From contig NZ_MPHJ01000006.1 of NCBI RefSeq assembly GCF_001957125.1, positions 62,001-126,000 of the forward strand: a DNA stretch of 64,000 nucleotides, given 5' to 3'. Under the pieces are notes generated by a model, which saw only the letters and a program-made list of their open reading frames with translations, searched no databases and was not told the DNA's origin. The DNA is from Shewanella sp. UCD-KL12 (GTDB lineage: Bacteria > Pseudomonadota > Gammaproteobacteria > Enterobacterales > Shewanellaceae). Of this stretch, positions 50,023-63,700 are shown piece after piece (positions within the stretch are counted from its first letter, which is position 1; every line of letters starts with the position of its first letter). A program made the translations under genes and the position numbers.

Positions 50023-50210
50023 CTTCGACTCACTTAACAAACAACAGCAGTTGCTGCCTTCTATCTATCAAGTTTAGCTATCACAGCCAATATTGCATCT
50101 ATGACAAGAGGTGAATAATGAGTAGCTAGAGGAGAAAGAGAGATAACGGCAAGAAAGAGGGTAAAAAGAGGAGGAAGCTCATTCAGCTCAACCTCTTATT
50201 ACAATTAATT

Positions 50211-50879
50211 TTAGGCAGATAAAGCCTGATAACGCAGGTGGCTGAATCGTTCACCAGTTTCTATGCTTTGTGGTTTTATCTTAATAGGCGCTGAAAAATA
50301 CTGGCTGTTGATCACTAAGGTATGAAACTCACCGTCCTCACCGCAAGGGTCGACATTATCCCCTAAAGACTCGATCAATGAACTGGTATAGGTTTGTCCA
50401 CATAACGCTTCTGTTAATTGTGCCTGCCTATCAATAGTGACAATCACAGTCTCGATGCCTCGGCTGATGATCTCTTGTGCTAGCACTAGGCTATCTTCTC
50501 CTAGGAGTGGAAACACAGCCTCATACCCTGCTGGTTCTACATAGCTCTTGCGATAATCGACAATGCCATTACAAAACATATCTCCAAAAGCTATGCCATC
50601 TATTGCTAACCCGGATGATTTAATACCTTCAATGACTAAAGATTGGTAGACATCATTTGCAGGGAAAACCTCTGGTAGCTCAATGGTCACCAATGGCAAG
50701 CCAAGCCTTTGGGCCTGCATCCTCACCACCTCTATCGGCGTCACCTGAAAAGGGACTTCGCCGTTAACATGCGTGGTGTATAAGCCCACTACACGATAAT
50801 CCTCAGACTCCATTAAGCGTTCTAACGTCAGCGTGGAGTCTTTACCTGATGACCAGCTGATAATGATATTTTTTTTCAT
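50211..50879 (-). CDS. Dph6-related PP-loop ATP pyrophosphatase
   Basis: 222 residues from the ATG at 50879 (a TTG at 50888 would add three). PP-loop SSGKDS at 10-15 and the family segments PFQVTPIEVVRMQAQRLGLPL, GDMFCNGIVDYR and DPCGEDGEFHTLVI. Related to the diphthine-ammonia ligase catalytic domain. Bacteria lack diphthamide, so the substrate is unknown, presumably an adenylation step. Transcribed alone. Confidence 0.82.
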   Translation of the reverse strand: MKKNIIISWSSGKDSTLTLERLMESEDYRVVGLYTTHVNGEVPFQVTPIEVVRMQAQRLGLPLVTIELPEVFPANDVYQSLVIEGIKSSGLAIDGIAFGDMFCNGIVDYRKSYVEPAGYEAVFPLLGEDSLVLAQEIISRGIETVIVTIDRQAQLTEALCGQTYTSSLIESLGDNVDPCGEDGEFHTLVINSQYFSAPIKIKPQSIETGERFSHLRYQALSA

Positions 50880-51167
50880 CGCACTCAAATGTACTACTCC
50901 GATTAGCTAAGCGATTAATAATGGAAGGGTTCTGATTTTAGCGAGGCTTTTTGAACTATTCAGCAAAAATTACTGCAGGCTGTGTTATTTCTATAAAAAG
51001 GCGTGTCTTAGATACTGATTTTCGCGCTTCTCGGGCGGGGCATAAACAGCTCCTACCTCGGCCAATATCTAAAGCTTTGTAGGAGAGTAAATTTGAGCGA
51101 TTAACTATGGGTGGTGCTATTAATTTCATGCAGAGGGAACCTGCAATTATAGTTATGGATGTCTTAG

Positions 51168-51737
51168 TTATTCTAGACCAAGATACTCCATCACTTTTTT
51201 AACATCATCTAAGCGCTTTGGATATTCCGTTTCCACCTCTTCGTTATAGTACTTACGAATAAATTCAGTGTTTCCTAAATACCCTTGAATAATGCAGTTC
51301 TTAACACCTGAAACTTGTTCAATCTCAAAGGGAATACTTCTTAATAACGCTTCCTCTGAGCTAAAATCATAAGTCTTATTTAGTAACTCGATACCTTCAT
51401 CAAGAATTTTTCTAATCCTAGCTTCAGCATCGTCAGCAACTAAATCGTAAATTCGAAATCCTGCAACATAACCCTCAAAAAATTTTTTATGTCTTACTCG
51501 GTGCGTCCAATCTGTTTTAGTCACTGATTCTTTATAGATTTTATCAACCTTTTTATTCGCCACTCCGGCAATCGGTTGAGCGAGTGCTGAGCCAGGGCTG
51601 AAGCTCCACAATGGATCTACTAACTTTATAGTATGTTTTAAGCGTTTATCCTTAAACGCACCCGCAGTAAAATCCCACCCCTCATAGTCCAGTGCTATTT
51701 TTTTACACAAGGCTAGCACTTCCACTTTCTGTAACAT
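51168..51737 (-). CDS. Candidate immunity protein (CdiI-like position)
   Basis: 189 residues, not recognised. No signal peptide or membrane segment, so cytosolic. Mixed alpha/beta appearance with charged helices (DDAEARIRKILDEGIELLNKTYD) and an acidic C-terminus. It starts two bases after the stop of the giant exoprotein gene and is markedly more AT-rich than that gene. Position, spacing and composition are those of an immunity gene in contact-dependent inhibition loci, where toxin tip and immunity gene are exchanged together. Function is inference from context only. Confidence 0.6.
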   Translation of the reverse strand: MLQKVEVLALCKKIALDYEGWDFTAGAFKDKRLKHTIKLVDPLWSFSPGSALAQPIAGVANKKVDKIYKESVTKTDWTHRVRHKKFFEGYVAGFRIYDLVADDAEARIRKILDEGIELLNKTYDFSSEEALLRSIPFEIEQVSGVKNCIIQGYLGNTEFIRKYYNEEVETEYPKRLDDVKKVMEYLGLE

Positions 51738-51739
51738 AC

Positions 51740-54700
51740 TTAAGATCCTCTTGATTTATCTCGCAGAATAATAACAATATTTGGTGCATCGGTATCCCTA
51801 AATTCTACATCATCAGCTTTTTTACCACGACCAGTCACGCCACCAATTCCACAAGCATCGCCATAGCAAGCTTTCTGATTGGCTGTTAAATCAGCACTTC
51901 CTGTTTTGATTTCAACCATGGCTCTACCATTAGCGTCTAACGGAATTTGAGTGACGGGGTTACCATGAATATCAGTTGCACTAAAGCCTTCTGGTATATC
52001 TAATGTACCGTTACTCTTCCCTTGAACCACAATATCCGTCCGTGCGACCACACCATCAGAGTTTTTGATTGTTACTTCAGAAACAGTGTCTGCACCTTGC
52101 ATGTTTAAACTTGAAGCTGCATCCGTTTGACGCTGATTATGGAATTGTCTTGCCGCTTGTAAGTCTACCTTATCTCCGGTTTTTACTGGCTGTTGCTTAC
52201 CATTTTCATCAATATAGTAATGCCCTTTACTGTCTCTTTTATAAATAGTAGAGCCATCAGCCGTTCTCATACCGCTATCTGTTGCTTTCCCATTTCCTGG
52301 CCCAGTAATCGAACCATCTTCATGCTTGGTATACCCACTAGGAAGGCTCTCCCCATCTCCCCCCTTATACTTTTCAAGCGCTGACCCCAGTAGCTTGCCA
52401 CCAACCTTAGCCGACAAAGCTTCCAATGAAGAAACGCCAGCGCCTACTGTTAGATCCAGTAAAGGGTTAACTTCCCCAGGGTGATTATCCACATAAAGTG
52501 AATCAGCAACAGCACCTCCTTCTGTATGCTGATAATCACCAGTAACTTTGTCAAAACCTGCAACCATATCTTGACGACTAAACTCAGCGACAGCCGCACC
52601 GGCAGGAACCAATAAGCAAGATAAACCAGCAGATGGTCCGCATCCAACTCCTCCTGCTACTGCTAAAGTTCCACCACCGTAAACACCTAAAGCCCCAGCA
52701 ACCGCCTGACCAGCCCCACCTACTACAGTCAACTCTTCATCGAGGGATTGAATCGTGTCATTTACATAGATATCCATAAATCCACGTTCAAACTGTCCAG
52801 CCTCCTCTTCACCGATCAGAGCTCCAATCGTTACTCCTTGGTCATTTAACCCCTCCCCCATGCTTTGTAGGGTTTTGAGCTCTTTATACAAGGGATCATC
52901 TGTAGGCACTCCGTCAGCACAACTGACTGCCGCACAAGCGAGAGCATTAACCTGGGTTTGCGCTATCAGTTGCTCTTCTGTACTTAGACTTGTATCTCTG
53001 CCTATCGCCCCCCTAATGCGGTCAAGAGTTTGAGCTTCATCTAATCGAACTCGACTATGCTCAACATTCGCCCCACCAACTTCATCAGCTCTTTGGGTAC
53101 CAGATGCCACAGCCTGACTATTTCTCAACGAGTCATTAAACCCAGCGCCTCCTGTACTATCTAAGTCACCTCCTGCGGCTTGATCGACTCGGCTCGCGAG
53201 TTGTACTCCAAAAGCATCTGCTAAAGCTTCTTGAGTATCATCATGCTCTCCACCTTGCTGTACAGCTTGCAGCTCGATAGTTTCATGACCTAAAGTGTCA
53301 ATTAAATCAGTTTTGCTAGCTCCATCACCCGCATCAATAAAGATCTCGCCGTTATGCTCGTTGTTTGGATCATTAACAACGCCACCTTTAACGTCAGTTA
53401 CCAGCATATTCATCAGTGATTCACTGCTGGTCTGATTACCGTCATACAAGGTCACATCTGTTAGCTCGAGACCAAACTTGTCTTGTGCTAAAGCTCCAAG
53501 TTCTTGCATGGCAGCAGCGTACTCATCACCGTCACCACTCTTTAACCCTTCAAGAATATAGGCATTTTCAGGATTTCTAAGTAGGTCATTCTTAAGATCT
53601 GTTGCTTGTGCGTTATTGTGTAATGCGCTCCAGAAATCCAATAATCCTAGCGCATCACTCTCATTGAGTGAGCCTGCAGCCGCAACGATATCTTCACCAA
53701 ACTCATGAGTGTCAACAAAGTCATTTTTGATTTGCGCCCTACCGTCCTCACTCAACAATCGATGATCCACTGTTAGATCAACATTGCCCTGCTGCCTGTC
53801 AACACTGTAAAACTCTTTGTCGATATTGTCAGTATCACGATTAAGCCCAGCAAGCAGTTCATCATTAGCTGAATCATTGCCCGCACTATCATTAGCCGCA
53901 GTGCCAACTTCAACGCCACCAATCGTCACCGCGCCATTACCCAGTGTGGCTAAGGTCTTGCTCTTGTCATAGCTAGACTCATTGCTATAACTAAGGGTAC
54001 TGGTGTTAAGGGTCATATCTGTGTTGCTTTGGTTTGGATCGTTTACATTAGCCTTGTCACTAATACCGACACTGGTACTGAGCCCTAAACTCTGCTGATT
54101 ACTAAAGCTGGTGTTATTAAGATCGGTGAAGCTGATTGTGTCTGTGCTAAATGTTAGCTGGCCATTATCAGCTCCATCAGCATCAACTGCGGCAATCAAT
54201 GCCCCATTGATGGCTGTATTACCTGCGACATCGATATTAACTTCGCTACCCGTAATACTGCTGAGTACTGTTTCTTTGCTTTGGTAACGCCCATTGCTGG
54301 CATTAAGGCCCCCATTAACGCTGCTAACGCCTTGGCTTGTGTCACCAACACTGTTAAAGCTGGTCGACGCTGATTTTCCAGTATTCTTGCTGGTGTCACC
54401 ACCGAAGCTAAAGCCACCGCTAACTCCAAAGCCCTTATTACTACCACTGGCTCTGTTCTGCTTAGACTCAAGCAAGAGGTCGCCACCTATATCTAAGTTG
54501 AGACTATTATCTGCCGTGAGATTCCCGCCCTCAATACGAGTGTCTCCCGAGGTAGTAATATTGATATCCGTGCCAGTTAGCGTCGAATTGTTATACGTAG
54601 TGGTCTTATCTTTGCTTTGATTACGGTCATAACTGGCACTGACTGTTGGCCCACCTGCCGCGCCCCACACAGTTTGCGCTATGGTGATATTGCCATTTTG

Positions 54701-57700
54701 GGTCTCACTACTGCTGGCACTGGTATCACGGGAAGCGGTGATGTTAAGTTCGTCAGTGACGATATTAATACCGTTATTAGCCCCTAAATGACTGCCCTGA
54801 ATATTGACCGAACTAATGGCGTTATTAACTGAAGCATCGCTATTAAGCCCAGTGGCTATATTGATATTGTTGCCGCTGAGGTTGGATGCTAATGAGGTGG
54901 TCTGCTCGAAGTTGCTCTCAGTTTGACTGGCTTCAATGTCCAGCTGCACACCTGCGTTGAACCCATAGGTTCCTGTACTCGCTGCCGCTGCTGCTGTCTG
55001 TTGAACAAGGCCTGTGGTTTTTGACACCGCATTGGCCGCCGCTAAAGCAACCCCTGCGACATACCACTCTTCATCGCTTTTCACATCTTCAAGCAACTCG
55101 CGCATCTCGATGACATCGGCATAGTTAACACCTGGTACACCATTGTTATAATCTGCTTCCAACTGAGTCAGGCTGTTTTCTAGGTTGTCACGCTCCTTTT
55201 TATAGGTGCGGTAATCCTTTTCGGCTTGCTTGACCTGATCGTGCGCTTCTTTAACTGCAATAGCGGCTTTGGCGACTTCGACAGCCTGATGCTGCACTAC
55301 CACACTCATCTCAGCTGAGCCATGAACCTCCTCTAGGCTCTCTTCATAGCTGTTTTCAGCCTCCTTGATAGTGACATTTCCGCCAGCAAGTAAGTTGATG
55401 TCACCTGGCGTGGCATCGTTAGCCGCCGTTGTAGCATCGGCGTTGGCAATAAGATCTGAGCCCTCTACCAATATATCGGCCACCGAATCTAATGTGACGT
55501 TGCCATTGGCCGTCAAACTTGAACCTTTATGGCTGGTCTCACTGCTACTAAAGTCAACCTTGTCATAGTTAGCATTGGCAATAGAGAGCTTAAGCTGACC
55601 ATCTTCAACTTTAATGGCATCAGTGGGATTGGTGAGCCCTTTGAGCAAGTCACCAAAACCGACTTCAAGCTGACGCTCACTTGAATAGGTTTCAGTGGTT
55701 TCTTTAGCCGCTAACACCTGAATATCACCGATATCGGTGCTCACACCTAGGCTACCTGTCGCAAAGATGTCTGAGCCCACAACAGTGGCACTGCCAGCAT
55801 CGATATTGATATCGGAGCCCGCATTGAGCAAGCTGCCATAAGCGGTTGTAGACTTTTGCCCCTGCATGCTTTCACTGGAGGAGAAGAAGTTGCCACCTGA
55901 AAATAGGCCGCCACTCTCACTTTTTGACTCCACTTGAGATGACTCTTCGGCTGAGGTGATCAAGAGTTCATCAAATGCACTGATATTGATATTGCCGTTG
56001 GCAAGCATGTCGCTGCCAGCAATGGTGATGTCATCTGCCGAGATAAGGGTCAAATCACCATTAGCGGCCAGTTGACTGCTGCTCAGTTTTTGCGTTTTCT
56101 CGGCATCAAGGTCAGCGCTGGTCGATAGTCCCCAGAAAGCCGATTTAGATTTAGATGCCATCTCATAGTCGGTATAACTTTGGGCTAATACATTAATGTT
56201 ATCGCCTGCGATGATAGTGTCACTACCAGCGGTGAGCATAGAACCGATAATGTTCACATCGCCGCTTTGCTGCACTGCTATCTGGCCAGAGGCATTCGCT
56301 ATTGCGTTAAGCAAAATGTTCCCACCAGCCTGCACTACGCTGCCTTGAACAATATCGTGCTGACTCGAGCTAGTCGTCACCTTAGTAGAGAAAAAGCCTT
56401 TATCTGTCTCCATGCTGCTGGCAATATGCGACTCAGTCACAGCGTTCAGGTTTAGCTCATTAGCAGCTGCTAAGGTGATATCACCAGCGGCAATAAACTG
56501 CGCCCCCTCTGATTGAAGGTTGTTACCGGCAATCACAGATAAGTTACCGCCAGAGCGTAGATCAACCACATCGTAGCTGGTGTCATGTTTTATCTCATAA
56601 CCGCCTTTAAAGTAACGCTCGCTACCCTGTTTATTTTCGACCGCGCCAAGCAAAATATCATTCGCCGCAGTTAAGCTAATATCGCCATTGGCCGCTAGAC
56701 TACTGCCCTGCAGGTCTATGTTATTACCCGCGTTCATGCTTAAACTGTTGGTCGAGATTATCTGCGACTCTTCACCAATAAAGGTGTAGGTATTACTGTT
56801 TTTGCCTCGCTGATGAGTGCTTTGGCTAAACTCAGTGCGATTGATAATATCGCCACCTGCGTTGAGCATTACGTCACTGCCGGCGATGAGTCCTTGTTGA
56901 TTGAGAATGTCACCACTTGCATTGATGCTCAGCGCTCCATCAGAGAGCAGGTTAGCGTTATTGGTAAAATCGCCGCCGCTGCTGAGCCACAATTGACTGT
57001 CGCCATTAAGCGTCGCGTCATTGGTAAAGTCGCCACCGACATCTAACCATAAGGTGTCGCTGCTTAGGTTAGCGCTATTAGTAAAGTCGCCGCCCATCTG
57101 TAAACCCAGTAGCTGTTCGCTATCAAAGTAGGTGGTATCTTGGGTGAGCAAGTCACCTTGGGTTCGTAGAATTAATCCATCGTTCGCGGCAATTCCAGCA
57201 TCAATCTTAATGCTTTCATCAGCAGTAATATCCATGTATGTGCCAGCACTGATGGTCACTCCATCTTGTAAAAGATCATTTTGACTGACCGCGGCATAGA
57301 GGAGTTGCTGTCCATCATCGATAATATCTTTATCGAAACCTAAGCCTTCGGTTAATACCTTAACTTGGTCGTCGGTCATAAACACATTGGCGGAAACCGA
57401 TACCGCCTCTGTGGCGTCGTTGACCTGCTCGTCCCTGACCTTGCCCTCATGCTCCATTAGCACCTTACTCTCAAGTTGAGTTAAGGTCTCTGCTGCGGCG
57501 GTGATCTCCTGTTCGCTAGTTAAACTGCCAGCTTGTGCTATCTGGTAATTATGTTCTGGTGACTGCGCCTCAACACCAAAGCCTCCTGGACCACTGCTTT
57601 GATCTTCATGACGCGCTATGGCTATCTCGCCTGTTCTACCAGCCAACTGCTCTTCAGGGGCTAAGCCAATACTATCTATGGGTGTTAAACCTAAATCCTG

Positions 57701-60700
57701 ATCGCCAGCAGCAACCAGATCAGGGTTGACAGCTATCGGTCCATCCTGCATGTGGTAACCACCGGACTCTACTGACGTCGTGATTTGAGGGCGCCACTGT
57801 TTCTGATATTGGTTCACCTCGTAGTCATTTTCTAGCAAAGCTGGCTGACCAGTTTCCACGACACTGGCAAATACTAGCTCTGAGTCGTTTTCCTCACTAG
57901 TAAGCTTGAGCTCATTGGTTGTAGCATTATCGACATCAAGTCTTCTATCTTGTGCCCAATTGCCTTTATCTGTGGGGTATTGTTTTTTTCCACGCAAAGA
58001 TGAAGACACATCTTGATTGCTAACGATCTCTTGGCTAACAACCTCAACGCTGTCACTCTCTCTTAGTCTGTGATCAGCATTGCCCGCAATATTCAGCTCA
58101 TTAGCACCATTAAATGACTGATCTTGCCCTACTAGATCTACATCTGTTGTTATATGAGTGCCTACGCCCTCGGCATTAATATCTTGCCCAGATGTACTTA
58201 AATGACTGCCATTGTTATCGACACTTTCCTGTGCGATAAGCCCTATGTCATCACCGCCATTAATGGCCACCTCATTGGCTCCATTAGCGGCTTGATTTTC
58301 TCCTGCGACACTCACATTCGTGCCTATATTCGCACTTTGGCCTGTGGCATTACGCCCTTGCCCAGATGTGTTCAAGCTACTGCCGTTGACGCTGTCAACT
58401 GAAGCACTCTGCTGACCATTGCTATCGGCGCTATTTCCCCTTGAAGCCGCTCCACGAGAGCCACTGGCACGGGTATCGGCGCTATACTTGTTTCCAGTCT
58501 CTGGTGAGGCATCATTGGCTTCTAGCTGACCTGACAGGTTACCAGTGATTGAACCTCCAGCAACTATGGTGCCGTACGCCCCGCCGACATAAGTGGTTTC
58601 TGTGTATCTGTCGGTTTCCTCTTCGCTACTCTTGACCAGCATGCCGGGTTCATAACAGGTATAGCGATTATTCTTAGAATTACCCTGCAAACAAGTTTCA
58701 ACCCAGGTTTCCTTAATCACCCTAACATCTGATATCTCTTTGTTTTGAGCCGTGTTATTCGTTAAGTTGCTACCAGATAAGCTGATATTTCGCCCAGCCG
58801 AAATAGTACTGTAATTATTGGTTATATTACCGCTTAAGCTTAAATCGCCTCCTGCGGCAATGATGCCTGTGCTGCCAGTGGCGGTTGCGTTATAAACTGT
58901 TGTTGTTTTGGTGGTTTTATCTAGATAAGCATACCTTTTACCTGAAGAGTTATAACTGCCGCCAGTGCTCGGATAGCCTCCCCCAGAGGTGCTTGACGTC
59001 GTCTCTCCCTCAACAAAAGTGGTAGAGCCACTACGGTTATTGGTAATGGTTCCAGTAAGACTTAGATTGTTCACCGCCGCTATCGAACCTGCATTATTGG
59101 TGATAGTGCCGGTCAATGAAGCATTGCCCGCTGAATAGATACTGCTGCTATTTGTAACATTGCCATCTATGGTGAGATTATTGCCAGCAAACAGTAAGTT
59201 GGTGTTGGTTACATGACCATTGATGTCTAATGTATTAGCTGCGGCAATTGTGCCGCTATTGCTGGAGATATTACTATTAACCGTTAACGTACTATTACTG
59301 CTTAACGTGCCACTATTGGCGATATTGTTAAAGTTAAGCGAGCCGTTCCCCCCAGCGCTGATGCTGCCAGTATTGGTTAGGTTCTGGCCAGATATGTCCA
59401 CTAGCCCCGTCGCGGTGATCCTGCCTTGGTTGTTGATGTTATTACCGCCGGTATTCACCGTGATATTTCTGCTGGCGCTCAATGTATCTGAGCTGGCAAT
59501 GGTTAATCCACCGCGCAATACAATATCCAGATCTTGGCCATTGATAAGGCCGATATTCAACGATTGACTGTCTAGCTTCACTAAACCGTCAGATTGCAAT
59601 GTACCGCCACTGTTGTTTATTGCAGTAGCACTAATATCCAGCCCTGTTTGGCCAGTGATCATGCCAGTATTAGTCAGCGGTCCAGTCAAATCCAAAGTGA
59701 CAGTACCGTTGCGGCTGCCCAAGGTTCCACTATTTACGATACTGCCGACATTAGCGCTTAATCCCGTTAGCGACGATATGATACCGCTGTTGGATAGACT
59801 CGCGGCTCCATCAATGTTAATTGCACCATTAGATAGGATATAACTCGAGCTGTTGTTATTCTTTATGCTACTTGCAGTGATATTTAGGCTGCCATTTGCC
59901 GACGAGGAGATATTACCACCTGTGTTATCAAGCAAGCCCTGAGTAGTAATAGATAAGCGATTGCCATCACTTGAAATCATCCCCTGACGATTATCAATTG
60001 ACGATGCACTCAGCCTTGAATCTCCGCTGTTAAAGCCGATCAGTTGGCCGCTGGCATTATTAAAAGCACCAGAGGATGCAATATCAAACATACTGGCAAT
60101 AATGACACCATTGTTATTATTGATATTCCCACCAGCTGTGATATTAAGTTCACCAGAGGTTTGTATTAGTCCTGATTGCTGCTCAATATTGCGCTGACTG
60201 TCCAAACTAAGTACACCACTGCCGTTATGAGCGATGATGCCATCAGTATTCGTCAGATTGCCGCCGGTTGTGCTTAAGGAGAAGTGAGTGTTACTCGACT
60301 GAATTTTACCATCAGTGTTATCTAATGTTGTGGCAGTGATCTGTCCGCTACCACCACCTAACGAAGTCATTGTGCCTTGGTTGTTATTCAACGACCCGGC
60401 TGTAATATCTAGGTTATTGCCTTGAATCACCCCTTTGCTGTTATTCACCGCGCCAGATGTGTTGATTGCCAGCGTACCGTCGGCAACTAAAGAGCCTCCC
60501 TGATTATCAACTGCGCTATTGATCTGCAAGTTGCCTTGGGTATAGAGGCTACTATCTGTGTTGGTAAAGGTACTGCCAGTATCAATATTGATACCTTTAA
60601 CGGCATAGAGACTTCCCGCGCCACTGATATTACCTTTCAAGCTGGCTGTACCGGCTGTTGAAACAACACCACCACTGAGGTTAGTGCTACCCTTATCACC

Positions 60701-63700
60701 TATGACTAAAGTGCCAGTTCCTGCATGGATCAACTGCCCACTGTTAGTCACAGAGCCTGCAAAGCTCATATTAGCGCCGCTGTTATATAGTGTTCCTTGA
60801 TTAACCAGTTCACTCACGCCTAAGACTAAAGCACTTGCTGTGCTGCCACTGGCTACTAATACTCCAGTTGCTGCATTGGTGAGCCTTGTTCCACTAAAGC
60901 TGGCATTACTGGCTTCTACACGGCCGCTATTTTCAAAGCCTGCAAACCCATTAGCAGACAAGTTGCTCGCAGACATTGTGCCTGAGTTAGCAATATTCCC
61001 CGCAGATAAATTGAGATCTTGCTGACTATAAAGCAGCGCACCGTTATCAATAGCGGCCGCGCTAAGACTGAGTCCATTGATGGCTGAAATACTGCCCAGG
61101 TTATCTATCTGCTTATTACCTGCATCGACACTGATATTTTTACCGACGATCACGCCACTTGCGTTATTGTCTAATCCACCGTTTATTGTGAGGCTGTTGG
61201 CCGCTTGGATCTGACCTTGATTGCTTAACGTATTTGCCGAAAGCGCTAAGTTACCCTTTGATACTATGTCCCCCGAATTGTGTAAGCTACCAGAGTTAGC
61301 GATAGAGAAAGTGCCGCTGCCCTGATGGATAAGGGCCCCACCAGCATTATTAAATCCACTTAACACCATGTCCCAGTTCTGGGCGTAGCTGGCTAATGTC
61401 CCTTGGGTATTGTTGAGCGAATTAACGGCCGACATATTCAGTGAGTTATTGGCGCTACTAGTGGCTAATATGGTGCCGCTGCTATTATCCAGCGCTGTTG
61501 CAGCTAACACCACTTGGTTGGCAGAGATTGCCCCTGCCTTGTTGCTAATGCTGCCTGCACTGTCTAAATTGACCGTTTGTGCCTGCACCGTACCGCTATT
61601 ATTGATAATAGCCCCGGCATTGATAGCCAGATTGCCATCGGCCAACAGTACACCGCTGGTATTATTGACCTCACCACCAGCCCTTAAGTCTAAGGAGTTA
61701 GCTGCGAAGATTATTCCCCCTTGGTTGTTGGCATTGCCTGACAGCGCCATGGTTAAATCTGCTGCCGATTCGATACGTCCAGCGCCATTGCTTAAACTAG
61801 CCAAAGTCAGTCTTTGACTGCCTTGTGAACTGAGCATTCCGTTATCATTAACCAATGAATTCGCCGTTAAGGCTAGCTGCCCTTGGGTGACTAAGCTGCC
61901 AGCGCTGTTATTTATATTGCCGCCATCAAGCGTTAACGTGCCACTGCCTTGATGCAGCACAGCGCCGCCTTGGTTACTCAAGCTGTTAGCAGTAATCAAC
62001 ATCGAATTGGCATCAGTTGCAAGTAAACCACCTCTGTTATCAAGGGATTGACTATCGATGCGATATACTGTGCCCGCACCTGTGATACGGCCACTTCGGT
62101 TATTGAGGCTGTCACTGACGAGGGTTAATTGGTTATTGGCATGAATACTGCCACTAAGGTTATTGATATCACCACCATTAATGCTGACATCACCTATGGC
62201 TTCAACAGTTCCTGACTGGTTACTTAAGTCGCCAGATAGAGCAATATTTCCAGAACTCAGCAACTGGCCATTATCATTAACAAGATTCGTCGCCGATAGC
62301 AGGCCATCACCTAATAACAAAATGGCGCCCTGGTCATTATTAACCGAGCGAACGCCACTTAAATCCAAATAGGCATTAGCACCATCACTTGCAAGCACAG
62401 TGCCTTGGCTGTTATTCAATGATTCGCCACTCAGTGCGACTTGAATACCTGAGAGCACTCCACCAATGTTACTTAAATAACTGGTACTACTAAGAGTGAC
62501 ATTTTGAGCTTGTACTGTGCCGGCATCATTTGAGAAACTGCCGGCTTCGATATCAATGCCACCATTTGCAAGTATGACTCCGGCATTATTATTGAACCCG
62601 TCAGCGGCCTTTATCTGTAATCCGCTCGCGCCATAAATAACCCCAGCCTGATTGTTCGCGCTACCTTGTAACTCGATACTCAAGTTACCCGCCGATTCGA
62701 TATGACCATTGACTGAGCTTAAACGATTTAAATTCATCGTCTGATCTGTCAATGATGAGATAAAGCCAGCATCGTTATTCAGCTCATCACCAGTAAAGTG
62801 CGCAATGCCGCTCTCAATACGGCCACTATTGCTCAGCTGTTCAAACCCCTCTACCGTCACACGATTTGCCGAAACAGTCCCTAAATTCGCCACAGTGTTA
62901 GCACTAAGTAGTAAGTCCTGCTGACTGTATAGCAAACCACTATTGTCAACGACTGAGCCGCTCATCTCGAGTCTGGTATTCGCCGAAATATAGCCTTGGT
63001 TATCAATTGATTCTGCACCAGCATTGACACCTACCTGGTTGGCGGCCAGCACGCCCGTACTGCTATTATTTAGCCCACCATTCACTGTTAGCTCATTAGC
63101 TGCCTGAATTTGCCCTTGGTTATGGGTGTCTTGCGCCGATAACACTAAGTTACCGTTTGACAGCAGATCCCCTGAGTTTTGCAATGTTCCACTATGGCTC
63201 AAGGTCAGTGTTCCCTGTCCTTGATGAATAATGCTACCGTCGGTATTATCAAAACCCGTTAACACCATGTCCCAGTTTTGGGCATAGCTGGCTAATATCC
63301 CTTGGGTATTATTGAGGGAGTTAACGGCTAACAAATTCAATGCATTATTCATGCTGCCTGTAGCCAATATGGTGCCACCAGTATTGTCCAGCGCTGTTGC
63401 AGCTAATGTCACTTGGTTGGCTGAAATTGCCCCCGCCTTGTTGCTTATGCTGCTCACACTGTCTAAATTGACTTCTTGTGCCTGCACCGTACCGCCATCA
63501 TTGATGATAGATCCGGCATTGATAGCCAAATTCCCATCAGTCAACAGTACACCGCTGGTATTATCAAGCTCACCATCGGCCTTTAAATCCATGGAGTGAG
63601 CCGCGAAGATTATTCCCCCTTGGTTACTGGCATTGCCTGACAGCGCCAGGGTTAAATCAGCTGCCGATTCGATACGTCCAGCGTCATTGCTTAAGCTACC

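Noticed and set aside
61410..61817. Several plus-strand frames opposite the exoprotein gene, Leu/Pro-rich
   Set aside because: They arise from the repeat composition of the opposite strand and have no ribosome sites or family features.
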